Source: Microglena sp. YARC (taxonomy: Eukaryota; Chlorophyta; Chlorophyceae; Chlamydomonadales; Chlamydomonadaceae). From it: a stretch of DNA of 64,000 nt. A program made the position numbers and the translations under genes. Each line of letters opens with the position of its first letter. Position 1 is the first letter of the stretch. The stretch is from NCBI GenBank assembly GCA_022414725.1, contig CM039464.1, positions 32,407,895-32,471,894 of the forward strand. Direction: 5' to 3'. This document shows, one piece after another, positions 1 through 12,062 of this stretch. The notes beneath the pieces were generated by a model that made no database searches, had not been told where the DNA came from, and saw only the letters and a list, made by a program, of their open reading frames with translations.

Positions 1-3000
1 GCACGCCACCGCCCCCACCTCCAAGCCCAGCCCTCGTCCACCCCCATCACAACACACCCCAGGCCTTACACACCCACCCACCACCCCCCCCCCCACACCC
101 GATTCCCACCCACCACCCCCCACACCATCCACTTTCCGGAGTACTCGGGATCCTCGCCTTGGAAAAGATTGACCTCCTGACAAGACCCTTGAGCTAAGTC
201 AGCCAGCAGAGTGGACAACCTTGGCAAACGAGATCTTATTGTGTGGCGTGTTGTTCCAACGCCCTCCATGTGCTCGCTACTTACCACCACAGCACAACAA
301 ACGCGTACTCACACAACACAACGGCACACACAGCCGACGGACACGAGCACACACACGCACACACACACTCACACACCACTACCACAGACACCACACTACA
401 CACTCACACACACACACACACCACCACGACTTACACAACACACAGACGAACCACCACTACACAGACACACCCACCACTACAGGACACCAACCACGTTACG
501 ACACGCCACCAATCCCCCACTAGACATCCCCGCCACACCACCACCACTACCACACACACCAGCATTCACGAACCGACACCCACCCACTTAGACACACACG
601 CCACACTACCACAGGACCCCCACCACACACAGACCACACCCACCCTAACACAGACCGCACATCACACACCACACCACCATACACAGACCCACCACTACCA
701 CACCCCCACACTAAACACACACCACCACTCCACAAACAAGCTACACCACCACTACCCAACACAAACACTGACACCAACTAACACAGACACCCACCACTAA
801 CCACAGACACCCACACTACCCACCCCAAGACACCCACCACTCAACACCCACCACTAACCATCAGACACCACCACTACTACCAAGACACCACCACTGCCAC
901 ATACACCCACCACTTACACAGACACCACGCGGACTACACAGACACCCGACCCACTTACGCACAAAGACACCCCACCATACCACGACACCCACCACTACCC
1001 ACAGAACCCACCTACACAGACACCCACCACCTACCACAGACACCCCCACCACTACCAGGACAGCACCCACCACTACAACAGACCCACCACTACCACACAC
1101 ACCACCACTACCACACACACCCACCACTACACACACCATCCACCACTACCAACACACACACACAGAGCCCCACTACCACAGGACAGGGCCACCACTACAG
1201 GCACCCACCATAGCTACACACCCACACCATAGACACACCCCTACCACAGACACCACCAACTACCAAGACACCCACCACTACACCAGGCACACACGCACCA
1301 CTACACACACACACCACTAACACCAGGACTACCACCACTACGACAGACACCACCACTGGACAACAAGACCCTCCCGGGCCACCACTAAACAAGTACACAG
1401 CACCACAGACAACCCACCACTACCGACAGACACCCAGCCACTACGACAAGAGACACCGCACCACTACCAACACACACACACTACAACACCCGCTACACTA
1501 CACACAGACCACCACTACACAGACACACTACACACTACCGACAGACACCCACAACTACCACAGACACAACCCATACCACAGACACACACCACTACACACA
1601 GACACACACCACTACCACAAGACACACACCACACTCCACAGACACCAACACCACTACCACAGACACCCCCATAACACAACACACCACACTACTACAGACC
1701 ACACCCACCACTACCCACAGACACCGACCACATCACTACACCGACACAACCACCATGACCATACGTTATACCACATTAGCACACACTCACTGACCACAGA
1801 CCCCACACACTACCACGACAACCCCCACGCATACCACAGTACACCCCACCACTACCACAAGACCACAGCACTACCAACAGACACCACCACACCACAGACG
1901 ACACACTACCAAGCGACACGCCACCAACTACATAGAACCCATACCACAGACACCCCAGCTACCATGAATGACATGTCCACCACTACAACACGCCCACCAG
2001 CACACGCCCAGATACCAAGACCGGACCTTTTCAAACTACCAAGACACCCACCTAAACTCACAGACAGCAAACCAACAGACATGAGTATATTTACACCACA
2101 CCACGCATAACACACAACACCCACACTAAGAACAACAGCTCTACCATACCAGCCCCACCACATACCACAGACACACCCACCTGAACAGCCCCACCACTAC
2201 CGAAGACACCCACCACTACCACAGACACCCCACCCACACCAACAGACACCTACACACACACACCCACCACTACCGACACACAACACCGTTGAGACTGCGA
2301 AGGCTTTAACCACACACACCCACACTAACAGGGACACCCCACTACCACAGACACGCACCTCAGACAACTGCACACACACCACCAAACAACAACCCAGACT
2401 ACCCAGGAACCCCCAACTACTGGTGGTGAGGCCGCACTACCATCAGCATGCGACACACCCTGACCACTACCCTCACCAACGCTATGTCACTACGACACCA
2501 CCCTACCACAGACACCACGTGGGGGTACCACTCCACAGCACCACCCCCAGATACACAGACACCCACCGAGCTACCACAGACCCACATAAACAGACACACA
2601 CTACCACAGAACCCAACACCACTACACAGACAGTCACCACTACCAGACAACCCCACAGTGACAACACACCCCACTACCACAGACACAATTACCAGAGCCA
2701 CCACACTTACCAAGACACACCCGATACCCCACCTACCACAACAGACATGTCACCACTACCAATGGACAGACACGCCCGCACCACTCCCACCACCACACAC
2801 ACTCACCAACTGTATCACCACACCACTACGCACAGACACCCACCACTACCGACACACAGCACACCACTACCACAGACACCCACCACTACACGACACCGTG
2901 CCGCGCCACTCACAGGTGCAGTGGGTTGGGTGGGTGGGTGGTGGACAAGCTTTTGTGGGGGTGGTGTTGGGAAGAGAGACCCCCACTACGGGACAGGACA

Positions 3001-3140
3001 CCTGCACCACTACACAGGACCCACACCACCAGGACAGCTGACACAACACCCACCACTGACCACACCACGACACAGACACCCACATACCTTCACCCCACAC
3101 CCATGACACGCACGCTTGGATAGTCTACCCACTATCTGTG
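1..3140. repeat. CA-rich minisatellite array
   Basis: Nearly all of this stretch is a degenerate tandem repeat whose unit is close to ACACCCACCACTACCACAG (about 19 to 21 bases). It has strong strand asymmetry: almost no G on the + strand. It yields long Pro/Thr/His-rich open frames on + and Val/Gly-rich ones on -, which are by-products of the repeat. It behaves like intron or intergenic filler upstream of the exon copies at 3.4 kb; an eroded copy of one of those exons sits inside it at about 140-275. Confidence 0.85.
138..275 (+). pseudogene. Eroded exon copy (ladder A upstream copy)
   Basis: This segment matches the exon segment at 3463-3585 along most of its length: both run from a GGAGTACT start through CTTGGCAAACGAGATC to GGCGTGTTGTTCCA, with scattered substitutions and indels. 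The frame encoding LANEILL is kept locally, but the upstream half no longer reads through. It is isolated inside the CA minisatellite, so I take it as a duplicated, decayed exon fragment rather than a used exon. Confidence 0.6.
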
Positions 3141-3454
3141 CGAGACACCGGTGCACCACTACCTTGGACGGGAGAGAGGGAAGAGAATCACCCACCACCC
3201 ACCCCCACGCCCACGAACCGCCCACACGCTACACCTACGAATGACTCTTCCGGCCCCCAATCCACCCACCCCACCCCACCCACCGGCCCACCCCAGGAGT
3301 GCTGGATCCGCCCTAAATGCGCATCGCACAACCACACACCACAAGCCCAGGCTAACCATAAGACTTAATCCGCAGGCCACCACCCACCACCACACCACCA
3401 CCACCACCCCACACGCCCCACTTAACCTACGAATTCATCCCCCCCCCCCCGAAT
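3141..3454. other. C/A-rich low-complexity DNA, no gene seen
   Basis: Mostly C-rich sequence with CCCACC runs. One semi-unique block (3285-3360) carries a GGAGTGCTGGATCCGCC segment resembling the exon start at 3467, so it may be another eroded exon edge. No convincing coding frame. Confidence 0.5.
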
Positions 3455-3466
3455 CGCCCCCCCCCA

Positions 3467-3693
3467 AGGAGTACTGGATCCGCCTTGGAAAGAGACTCCC
3501 GACCAGACCCTTGATATAGTCAGCCGCAGCATGGTCACCTTGGCAAACGAGATCTTATTGCGTGGCGTGTTGTTCCATGCGATTTTCTTGAAGCTCCAAA
3601 CATTTGTTCGCCGAAGCCGATCCAGCCAACTCACTGCTCTTCTACGAGCGTGTTTTCGCTGCTTACAACGGTTATCCCATTACAACAGTATGG
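3467..3693 (+). CDS. Exon of unrecognised gene (best copy of ladder A)
   Basis: A coding-like exon on +. One frame reads ETPDQTLDIVSRSM then TLANEILLRGVLFHAI. After a one-base slip near 3597 it continues FAEADPANSLLFYERVFAAY and ends in a TATG/GTGAGT donor border at about 3693. Comparison with the partial copies downstream restores a single frame across both halves, which argues for a true exon carrying an indel (or a sequencing error). I do not recognise the protein. The exon is followed by CA- and C-rich intron-like DNA and by repeated copies of its own 3' half. Its 5' neighbour lies outside or is eroded; a related copy is at 138-275. Confidence 0.5.
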
Positions 3694-5120
3694 TGAGTCA
3701 GGGTACTTGACACACAACACACCTACCTCTACCCTACCGACCCCACCACCACCACCACCCACTACCCCTACCCTCCCCACCAGCACCTCCTACGCCTTCC
3801 CCCCCCCCCCACCCCGCCACCACCCACCACTACCCTCCACCCTTTCCCCCCCACCACACACCGCGGTCCGCCACGACGGCCATTCCACAAGCAGCCCACA
3901 CACACACACACAACATCATCACACCACTACCCACTTAGTTTTTTTTTCAACCGATTCAAAGTTAGTGTAATTGATGTGTTGTTTCACGCGATTGTGCTTG
4001 AGCTCACAACATTGTTGTTCGCCGAGCCGATCCAGCACTCCACTGCTCTTCTACGAGCGTGTTTTTCGCTGCTTAAACGGTTTATACCCTATTAAACAGT
4101 ACTGGTGAGTTAAGGCGCCTTTGGACAACACCACAGGAACAGAGACACATACATCCACCACCACCAGTGCACAACACACGCACCAATAGCACAACACACA
4201 CACACACAAACACACAGTAGACACACATAACACATCATTTATATTCGCCGAAGCTGATCCATCCAACTCACTGCTGTTCTACGAGCGTGTTTTCGCTGCT
4301 TACAACAGTATGGTGAGGCAAGGCGCCTTAACATACACATAAACAGATCGCACACATACGTACAAACCACACACACACACACACACACGCACAGCACACA
4401 CACACACACACACACACATACACACATTTGTTCGCGAGGGGCAGATCCACGCCACATACTGCTATTTCTACAATCGCTGCGTACGACGGTTACCCTATCA
4501 CAATGGTTTGCAGTTTTGGTGAGTGAGGTTACCTTGACACACGCACCTATCCTACCCACACACACAGCCGAGACCACGCCACTCACACACTCCATCCCTT
4601 CTTTGTGTTTTCGCTGCTTACAACGGGGTACCTGATTACAAACAGTATGGTGAGTGAAGGTGCCTTGACTTGGCCCCCCCCCCCCCCCCTCCCCCTCCCT
4701 CCCCCTCCCCTCTTTTACACGTCTACACCACCACGCAGTACCACATCCCACCACCACGCACCACCCACGCACTGCTCTTCTACGAGCGGTTTTTCGCTGC
4801 ATACAACGGGCTACCCCATTACACACAGTATGGTGAGTCAGGAATACTTGACACACACACACCTACCCTGCCCCCCACCCCCCCCACCACACCACCCACC
4901 CACACACACCACTCCCCCCCCACGCCCACCCACCACTCACCATCTACCCTACCCCTTCCCCCACCTACCCCCCCACCCCACCCACCACCACGCACCCTAC
5001 TCTCTAGTTTTTACTGATTACAAATGTGTTGTTGGTGTCAGTATTGTGATTGAGCTCCAACACATGTTACTCCACCAAAGCTGATCATCCACCTCACTGC
5101 CGTTCTACGAGCGTGGCACA
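3590..5120 (+). repeat. Exon ladder A: repeated exon 3' ends with donor sites
   Basis: The exon 3' half encoding about FAEADPANSLLFYERVFAAY recurs at about 3604, 4015, 4241, 4431, 4607, 4770 and (5' half only) 5025-5115. Most copies end at a TATG/GTGAGT-like 5' splice border and are followed by CA or C-rich filler of 100 to 300 bases. Copies differ by indels, and some keep only 40 to 60 bases of exon. The spacing is irregular, unlike a minisatellite. The shared element is exon plus donor, so duplication involved the exon/intron junction. Whether any but one is spliced cannot be told from the sequence. Confidence 0.65.
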
Positions 5121-5211
5121 CACACACAGACACAAACACACACATACAAACTCACACACACACACACATACACAAACACAAACATAAACACACACACACA
5201 TACACATAAAC

Positions 5212-7195
5212 ATGTCTTTGCTGAAGCTCGATGTCCAAGGAGAGACAACCCTCTCATCTCCCATAATTCCACCCCCACCCTACCCACCTACCCCACCCAC
5301 CAACACGAGCCCCCCAACACAACAGAAACCAACCCAACCCAACCCAACGCCCAACCCAACCCACCCAACCAACCCAACCCAACCCAACTACCAACTACCA
5401 ACTGCCAATCCCCCCCCCCCCGCCCCCCCTATCTTGCAGCTGGTGGTCAGCAAGTGCATTCTTACTCCCACTGGTGTTCAGGCGGCTCGAAGTCCAATGA
5501 GAAAACCCCTCTCATCTCCCCTACCCCCGCCCCCCCCCCCCCTCCCCTCCCCACCGTACTCCCCCCCCCCCCACCCCACGCCAACGACGACCCAATACGA
5601 GCCCCCCAACACAACAGAACACAACACCCAACCAGCCCAACAACCAACCCAACCCAGAACACCACGTCCCTCACTCTCCCACCACCCACCACCCACCACC
5701 CACCACATCCTTATCTTGCAGCTGGGTGTCAGCCAAGCGCCTTCTTACTCCACTGGTGCTCAGACGGTTGGTTCAGTCCAAGGAGAGGCACCCCTCTCAT
5801 CTCCATACCCCCCCCCCCCCCCCCCCAACAGAATCCACCCGGCACAACAGAACACAACACCCAACCAACTCACCCCCCCTCCACCTACCACCCACCATTT
5901 TCACCCCCACCCCCTAGTCTTGCAGCTGGTGGTCAGCAAGCGCCTTCTTACTCCCACTGGTCGCTCAGACAGCTGACAGTCCAAGGAGAGACACCCTCTC
6001 ATCTCCCCTAATTCCTACCCCCGCACCCCTACCCACACTACCTCCCACCCCAACACCACCAACACCCCAACACGAGCCCCAACACAACATAACACAACAC
6101 CCAACCAGCCCAACAACCAACCCAACCCAGATCCCCCCCCCCCCCTTCCCCTTATCTTGCAGCTGGTGGTCAGCAAGTGCCTTCTTACTTCCATGGTGTC
6201 CAGCACGGCTGACAGTCCAAGGAGAGACACCCCTCTCATCTCCCCAAATCCCCCCGACCCCCCCCCCCCCCTCCCCCCACCAACACAACCCCCCAACGCG
6301 ACCCCACGAGCTTTTGCCCAACAGAACCCAACACCCCAACCCAACCCGCAACATACCAACCCCCAGAAGAGTGGTCATCTCCCATATCCCCCCCCCCCCG
6401 CCCCCTCCCCCCCCCCCCCCAACACAAGCCCCCGGCACTACAGAACACAACACCTCACCCAACTACCAACCCCCCACCACTCCGACCCCCACCACCATAT
6501 CTTACAGCTGGTGGTCAGCAAGTGCATTCTTGATCCCCACTGGACGGAAGCGGTGGGTGCTCAGTCGAATTTCTGGCAGTCGCAAGGAGGAGAGACACCC
6601 ATTCGTCATCTCCCACCCCACCTGCCCCGAACCCACCCAACAACGGCTCCCCCAACGGATGAATGTGGACCGCCCTGCATGAACAAACAGAACCCCACCC
6701 CTCCCCCCCCCCCCCCCCGGTCCCGCCTCCAAACTCAACTACTAGAACCCCTCCGCTCCCCCCCCCGCCTTCCCTCCCCCCCCACAACAGAAGCCACCAT
6801 GGCAGACAACAGAGCACAACACCCAACCCAACTTCCAACCCAACCCAACCCAACCAACCCAAAACTGGGACGCAGCGACGAACAAGTACCAACCCCACTA
6901 CGTCGAACTTTGACTACAGACCCAACCCAAACCAACCCCAACTTCCAACTTCCACGCCAACGCGCAAACCCAACCCACCCAACCCAACCCAACCCAACCA
7001 AAACCCAACCAAACCCAACAGACCCAACCCAACTTTGGCAGAGGATCAAACCCAACAACCGAACTACAGCGAAACCCCCCCCCCCCCCCCCCCCCCCCCC
7101 CCATATCTCACAGCTGGTGGTCAGCAAGCGCCTTCTTGATCCCGCTGGTGTTCAGACGGTTGGCAGTTCAAGGAGAGATTTGTTTCGCGCTTTTT
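5212..7195 (+). repeat. Exon ladder B: repeated acceptor plus exon start
   Basis: Six copies of a block beginning TCTTGCAG/CTGGTGGTCAGCA and running to AAGGAGAGACACCCC occur at about 5430, 5718, 5923, 6157, 6505 and 7110 (a short AAGGAGAGAC remnant at 5236). Each is preceded by C-rich polypyrimidine DNA and an AG, so here the duplicated unit is intron end plus exon start. Joined to ladder A (codon split G/CT) the frame would read AGGQQAPSYS, matching phase. Spacers are CCCAACC-type repeats and poly-C runs up to about 27. The Pro/Thr-rich frames across the spacers are not genes. Confidence 0.65.
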
Positions 7196-7539
7196 AAGTT
7201 TGTGCGAGGTTCGGTCAACTACCCCATCCGAGTAGAGGTAGACTGGAGTTGTGTGGTGGTGTGTGTGTGTGTGTGTGTGTTGTGTGTGTGTGGGGGCAGT
7301 TTCAAAAGAGATTGTTGCGCAAGTTTGTGGGAGCCTCGGTCAACTACCCCATCCGAGTTGAGGTAGGACTGGAGTCGTGTGTGTGTGGTGTGTGTGTGTG
7401 TGTGTGTGTGTGGTGGGGGGGGGGGGGGGCAGTTCAAGGAGAGATTGTTCGCAAGTTTGTACGAGCCCTCGGTCAACTACCCCATCCGATTAGAGGTAGG
7501 ATTGGAGCTGGACTTGGGTTAGAGGATGTTTGTGGTGTG

Positions 7540-7594
<55 letters not shown>

Positions 7595-7620
7595 CTAAGG
7601 AAAAGTAGAGAGTGTGGTGT
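7150..7620 (+). repeat. Exon ladder C: three copies of a small exon
   Basis: Three copies (about 7165-7225, 7297-7360, 7430-7495) of an exon-like block start near GCAGTTCAAGGAGAGATTG and end CCATCCGAGT(T)GAG/GTAG, a good donor. The likely frame reads KFVRASVNYPIRVE. Copies are separated by GT microsatellites of 20 to 40 bases and G-runs. The first copy is fused to the end of the last ladder B copy, indicating that blocks B and C form one exon or adjacent ones. Product unknown. Confidence 0.55.
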
Positions 7621-7982
7621 GATTGTGTGTGTGTGTGGTGGTGGAGAGGTCTAGGAGAGAAGATCAGACCAGTGAGGGGGGGGGGCGGGGTGACGGGGGG
7701 ATAGGTCTAGGGGAGAAGGTCAGATGTGGGGGGTGGAGGGGCTTGGCGTGGAGGGTGGAAGGGGGCTGTAGATACAACTAAAGAATGTGTTGTTCAATAT
7801 GGGTATGGTTGTGGCCAGGGTAACTACAAGTTGAGTTGCCTGCGGGCAGGCAAGTGCATCGTTACTCATGCCTGTAACGCTAGTACCCATGCACTGCGCA
7901 AATAGGCACATCTGCATCTGCAGTGGCACCGTACACACCTGTGCAAGGCAGGGTGCTGCGCTGCCCTATTTAAGGGGCCCCT

Positions 7983-8006
7983 CTGCGCGTTTCGCGCAGT
8001 TTTTTT
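7983..8006 (+). other. Perfect 7-bp hairpin followed by a T run
   Basis: CTGCGCG, loop TTT, CGCGCAG, then seven T. It looks like a factor-independent or Pol III-type terminator, but no promoter or RNA gene is evident upstream. Structure is seen; function is not known. Confidence 0.4.
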
Positions 8007-8198
8007 CAACCCCCTGTTGGGCGCAGCGGTGCAGTTTTTGAGCTTTTTTGCACTAAAAGCGCTGACCAATTTGACGTTTGTGCGCTCTAAGCGCTTGACC
8101 AATTTGCGCAAAAAGTAGTACCTCTGGTTGTGGCAGTCTGATTTTAGTTTTCAGAAATCTGAAAAGTGGTTTTTTTTTTCAAGCTGTGTGGTTATAGG

Positions 8199-8259
8199 CC
8201 TCCTCCAGTCTGGAGGAGGACTAAAACGCTGTCCCTGGAGGCTCCAGGGACAGTGTTTT
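8199..8259. other. Two adjacent strong hairpins
   Basis: The first pairs CCTCCTCCA (8199-8207) with TGGAGGAGG (8211-8219). The second pairs AAAACGCTGTCCCTGGAG (8223-8240) with its complement at 8242-8259 around a single G, with one G-T type mismatch. The long uninterrupted stem could be a small-RNA precursor, a replication or cruciform site, or a MITE core; nothing in the sequence decides. Confidence 0.55.
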
Positions 8260-8439
8260 ATTGCTTTTATAGCTTTTGTAGGTTTTACATCTTTGTGTGC
8301 ATTTGTTTTTATAGCGAGAATTTTGCCAAAACAGGGTCAAAACTAGCGATCGCTACATATAGCAGAAATAAAAAGCCCTGGGTAGTGGTTGGGGCAGTCC
8401 AAGGAGAACATGTTTGCATGTGTCTGTTAATAATATAAA

Positions 8440-8860
8440 GATGTTTTTGACACTGATTGCCCATGAGTTATGATTGATTATTGCAGATTATTGATTATTG
8501 ATGAAACACTCATGATACCGGTATACACTGATTTGACACGAACTTGGCATTGATTATATGCTGAAGATTGATTATTGATAATTTGACACTGATGATTAAT
8601 TGTTGATTATACACTAATTTGGCACTTTAGCACTGATTTGACACTGATGATTTATTGTTGATTATTCACTAATTTGGCACTGATTAAGCACTGATTTGAC
8701 ACTGATGATTGATTGTTGATTATTCACTAATTTGGCACTTATTTAGCACTGATTTGACACTGATGATTGATGATACACTGATTTGACACATGATCGATTA
8801 TTGATGATCGATTATTGATGATTGATGATTGATGATACACTGATTGTACGCTGAATTGCC
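8440..8860. repeat. AT-rich tandem repeat (about 55-60 bp)
   Basis: Repeated words TTTGACACTGATGATTGATTG and ATTCACTAATTTGGCAC recur with a period near 55 to 60 bases, shortening at the 3' end to ATTGATGATTG units. Base composition differs sharply from the C/G-rich flanks. No open frame. Confidence 0.7.
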
Positions 8861-8898
8861 ACCATCCGTTGAGCTGCTTGAACTTCAAAAACACAGTT

Positions 8899-9165
8899 TC
8901 TTGATCACTTCCACTTGGTTCTTTCCTATCATGTTGTTGATCACTTCCAGCCGGTTCTTTCCAATCATGTTGTTGATCACTTCCACTTGGTCCTTTCCAA
9001 TCATGTTGTTGATCACTTCCAGTCGGTTCTTTCCAATCATGTTGTTGATCACTTCCAGTCGGTTCTTTCCAATCATGTTGTTGATCACTTCCTCTAGGTT
9101 CTTTCCAATCATGTTGTTGATCACTTCCACTTGGTTCTTTCCAATCAGTTTGTTGATCACAACAA
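8899..9165. repeat. 36-bp tandem repeat, about 7 copies
   Basis: Units start at about 8917, 8953, 8989, 9025, 9061, 9097 and 9133, exactly 36 bases apart, with consensus beginning GGTTCTTTCCAATCATG. Because 36 is a multiple of three, open frames cross it on both strands (12-residue periods, for example VINNMIGKNRLE on minus). There are no spacers between units, and no codon start or splice context makes any of them a believable gene. Confidence 0.85.
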
Positions 9166-9179
9166 ACACCACCAACACA

Positions 9180-10466
9180 CCTTTATCAGTTGCTAAAAGA
9201 GACCGCCAAGGGAACAGAGCACTTCCACAGTCCACCACAACTCCACACTACCACCGACACCACCTCACCACACCACACCACAGCACAGCAAACACCGACA
9301 TCAACAAACGACCTAATTGCCAATACGTAAATCATAACAAACACCACCATCACACCTTCATCAGTTGCTAAAAGAGACCGCCAAGGGAACCTAGCACTTC
9401 CGCAGTCCACCCACCACAACAACAACACACCACCACCACACCACCACCAGTACCACCGAGCCCACCACACTACCACCACCACCATCACACGTGCATGGCC
9501 AGCACACACGGCACAACAACCACACCTCATGGCCAACACAAGAATTGCAACAAACACAACAAACAGCGATAACACACCTTTGAATGTTGCTGGAAGAGAC
9601 AGCCAAGGGAAAAGTCAGAGACACCAACAACGCAGCAAACACACACCACACCAATACATCAGAAATGCAATGAATACACACACCACCAGACCACCACACT
9701 TCTGACACCACCTACACACCTTTCACACTTGCTGGAAGAGACTACAAGGAAAATGCCAGAAACACAAACAACAGAACAAACAAACACACCACACACATCA
9801 CAATCACCACTACACCACGCCACACTTTTGCCACCACCAACACACCTTTCACACTTGCTGGGAGTTATTAAAAGGGAAATGCCAGAAACACCTAAAACGG
9901 ATCGAAGAAACACACCACACACATCACAATCACCACTACACCACGCCACACTTCTGACACAACCAATACACCTTGTGTGACAGTTTCTGGAAGAGACAGC
10001 CAAGGGAACAGAGAACTTCCGCAGTCCACACCACCACCCACACTACCACCCACACCACCACACCACCCATCACAAGCAACACACCACCAAACCCACCACC
10101 ACCACAACGCAACACAACAGCACACCACACCACATCAACAAACCACACTCATTGCAACACGCCTTTCACAGTTTCTGTCCGAGGCCCCCAAGGGAACGCC
10201 AAAACACCAGAAAACACAACAACCAGCTAAGGACACCACCACACATCACAAACACCACGCCACAACTGACACACCAGCACAACCTTGTGTGACAGTTTCT
10301 GGAAGAGACGCAAGGGAAGTGCTAGAAACACCAGAAATACCAACAACGCAGCAACACACCACAGCACACCACACCCACACCACACACACCACAACACACA
10401 CAGACCACAACACCACAAACACCACGCCACACTTCTTTACAACCACCAGCACACCTTGTGTGACAG
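9180..10466 (+). repeat. Exon ladder D: nine acceptor-exon copies
   Basis: Copies of a block related to GTTGCTGGAAGAGACCGCCA start at about 9189, 9364, 9586, 9728, 9856, 9982, 10170, 10291 and 10467. Most follow a TGTGACAG- or ACACTT-like border. Two sub-types occur: one ends AACTTCCGCAGTCC, the other GCCAGAAACACC. Spacers of about 90 to 180 bases are ACC/CCA-rich. The last copy (10467) runs on into a longer exon. Some units keep the frame LLEETAKG, others are broken. Confidence 0.65.
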
Positions 10467-10555
10467 TTGCTGGAAGAGACCGCCAAGGGAAAAGAGAACT
10501 TCCGCAGTCCCAAGGCTGGATCCCGAGCAGAGGCTCTCAAGTCCCTTTTTTTCAG
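10467..10555 (+). CDS. Exon of unrecognised gene (terminal copy of ladder D)
   Basis: After a TGTGTGACAG acceptor the frame reads LLEETAKGKENFRSPKAGSR and on to AEALKSL, then a T-run and CAG/GTGGGT. That border can be read as a donor, or as the polypyrimidine tract and acceptor of the next exon, because the same T-run/AG/GTGG layout recurs at 10808-10819 directly before the first ladder E copy. A second copy of the exon tail (TCCCAAGGCAGG, reading SPKAG) is at about 10771. The product is basic and helical-looking; no family recognised. Confidence 0.45.
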
Positions 10556-10639
10556 GTGGGTGGGTGGGTGATGTGTGTGGTTCCGGAGGGGTTTGAGGTG
10601 TGTGTGTGTGTGGGGTGGGGGGGGGGGTGGGGGGGGAGC

Positions 10640-10660
10640 ACTTGTTTTTTATCTCAGGGT

Positions 10661-10708
<48 letters not shown>

Positions 10709-10760
10709 GGGGGAAGGGGGGGGGGCAGGGCGGGGCATGCATGCATTGCATGCATGCGTC
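10640..10760. repeat. GT microsatellite, G runs and a GCAT palindrome
   Basis: About 40 bases of TG repeat (10664-10705) and two long G runs are followed by a perfect inverted repeat: GCATGCATGCA (10735-10745), one T, TGCATGCATGC (10747-10757). It lies between two copies of a ladder D exon tail. Confidence 0.75.
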
Positions 10761-10819
10761 AGCAGTCCCAAGGCAGGTAGCCAAGGCAGAAAGCTCTCAA
10801 TGCCCTATTTTTTCTAGGT

Positions 10820-12062
10820 GGCGGGTGGGTGAGCAAGCGTTTAAGAAGCTCAAGTAGCATCAGAACATCTCCCCACCAAGGCTTGCCACTCACCACTCAC
10901 ACCAATTGACCACCACCCCAGCAAGGCTTAATCTTGACTAAACCAGCACCAATAATTGACTTTTCTGCTCACCCATGAATTCAAAATGCGCAGGGCCCCA
11001 GGGTGAGCGAGCGTGTAAGAAGCTAAAGCAGCGCCAGAAGAGGTCTTCCATCCAAATCTTGCCACTCACCACTCACCACCAACACTAACACGAACACCAT
11101 TAATACCACCACCACCACCAAAAAATGACTGTTCTGCCCACCCACAAATCCAAAATATGCAGGCCCCCAGGGTGAGCCAGCGTTTAAGAAGCTGAAGCAG
11201 CGTTAGAAGTGGCCATCACCCCCCCAAGTCTTGCCACTCACCACTCACACCAACACCATCACCCCCAGCAAGGCTTGATCTTGCCTAGAACACTACCAAG
11301 ACTAAACCACCACCACGACCAAGAAGACCACCACATATTGACTTTTCTGCTCACCCACGCATCCAAAATATGCAGGGCCCCAGGGTGAGCGAGCTTTTAA
11401 GAAGCTGAAGCAGCATCAGAAGAGCTCCTCCCCCTTCTGCTTGCCACTCACTGCCACCAACACCACCAACACTAGCACGAACACCACCAATACCACCAAG
11501 ACGACTACATATTGAATTTTTGCTCACCCACAAATTCAAAATGCGCAGGGCCCCAGGGTGAGCGAGCGTTTAAGAAGCTGAAGCAGCGTCAGAAGAGCTC
11601 CTCCCATATATGCTTGCCACTCACTGCCACCACCTTCACCAACACCACCAATACTACATATTGACTGTTCTGCCGCCCCGAATCAAAATACCAAGGGCCC
11701 CAGGGTGAGCAAGCGTTTAAGAAGCTGAAGCAGCGTCAGAAGAGCTCCCCCATCAAAATCTTGCCACTTCACCACTCACACCCCACCATCACCCCCACAA
11801 GGCTTGATCTTGACTAGACCACCACCACATATTGACTTTTCTGCTCACCCACGAATTCAAAATACGCAGGGCCCCAGGGTGAGCGAGCGTTTAAGAAGCT
11901 GAAGCAGCGCCAGAAGAGCTTCCCCACCCAAGGCTTGCCACTCACCACTAACCACTAACACCATCACCACCACTCACCGCCACTACTACCACCACCACCA
12001 CCACCACCACCACCACCACCAATAAAAATGTCTGTTCTGCCCACCCAATCCAAAATGTGCAG
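10820..12062 (+). repeat. Exon ladder E: eight acceptor-exon copies
   Basis: Eight copies of a block containing GGTGAGCGAGCGTTTAAGAA and GCTGAAGCAGCGCCAGAAGA occur at about 10826, 10999, 11168, 11388, 11558, 11703, 11877 and 12070. Most are preceded by CCACGAATTCAAAATGCGCAG, which supplies the AG. The period is 145 to 220 bases. Between copies are CACCAC-rich spacers. Each copy would encode GERAFKKLKQRQK if read as exon; only the last continues in frame into unique coding sequence. Confidence 0.75.

Larger units (their letters stand above)
7621..8440. other. Non-coding stretch rich in inverted repeats
   Basis: No supported gene. The region holds G-rich simple sequence to about 7760, then unique DNA with several perfect short inverted repeats (listed separately) and repeated AGCGCT/ACCAATTTG words at 8058-8116. 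It ends at 8398-8412 with GGCAGTCCAAGGAGAACATG, an echo of the ladder B/C exon start, so it is probably intronic to the same gene. Confidence 0.5.

Noticed and set aside
211..800. Overlapping Thr/His/Pro-rich open frames across the first 3 kb
   Set aside because: All three + frames and several minus frames are open at once because the CA-rich minisatellite lacks stop codons; composition mirrors the repeat unit.
8899..9165. CRISPR-like look of regularly spaced repeats
   Set aside because: Units are directly adjacent with no unique spacers, and the window is eukaryotic.
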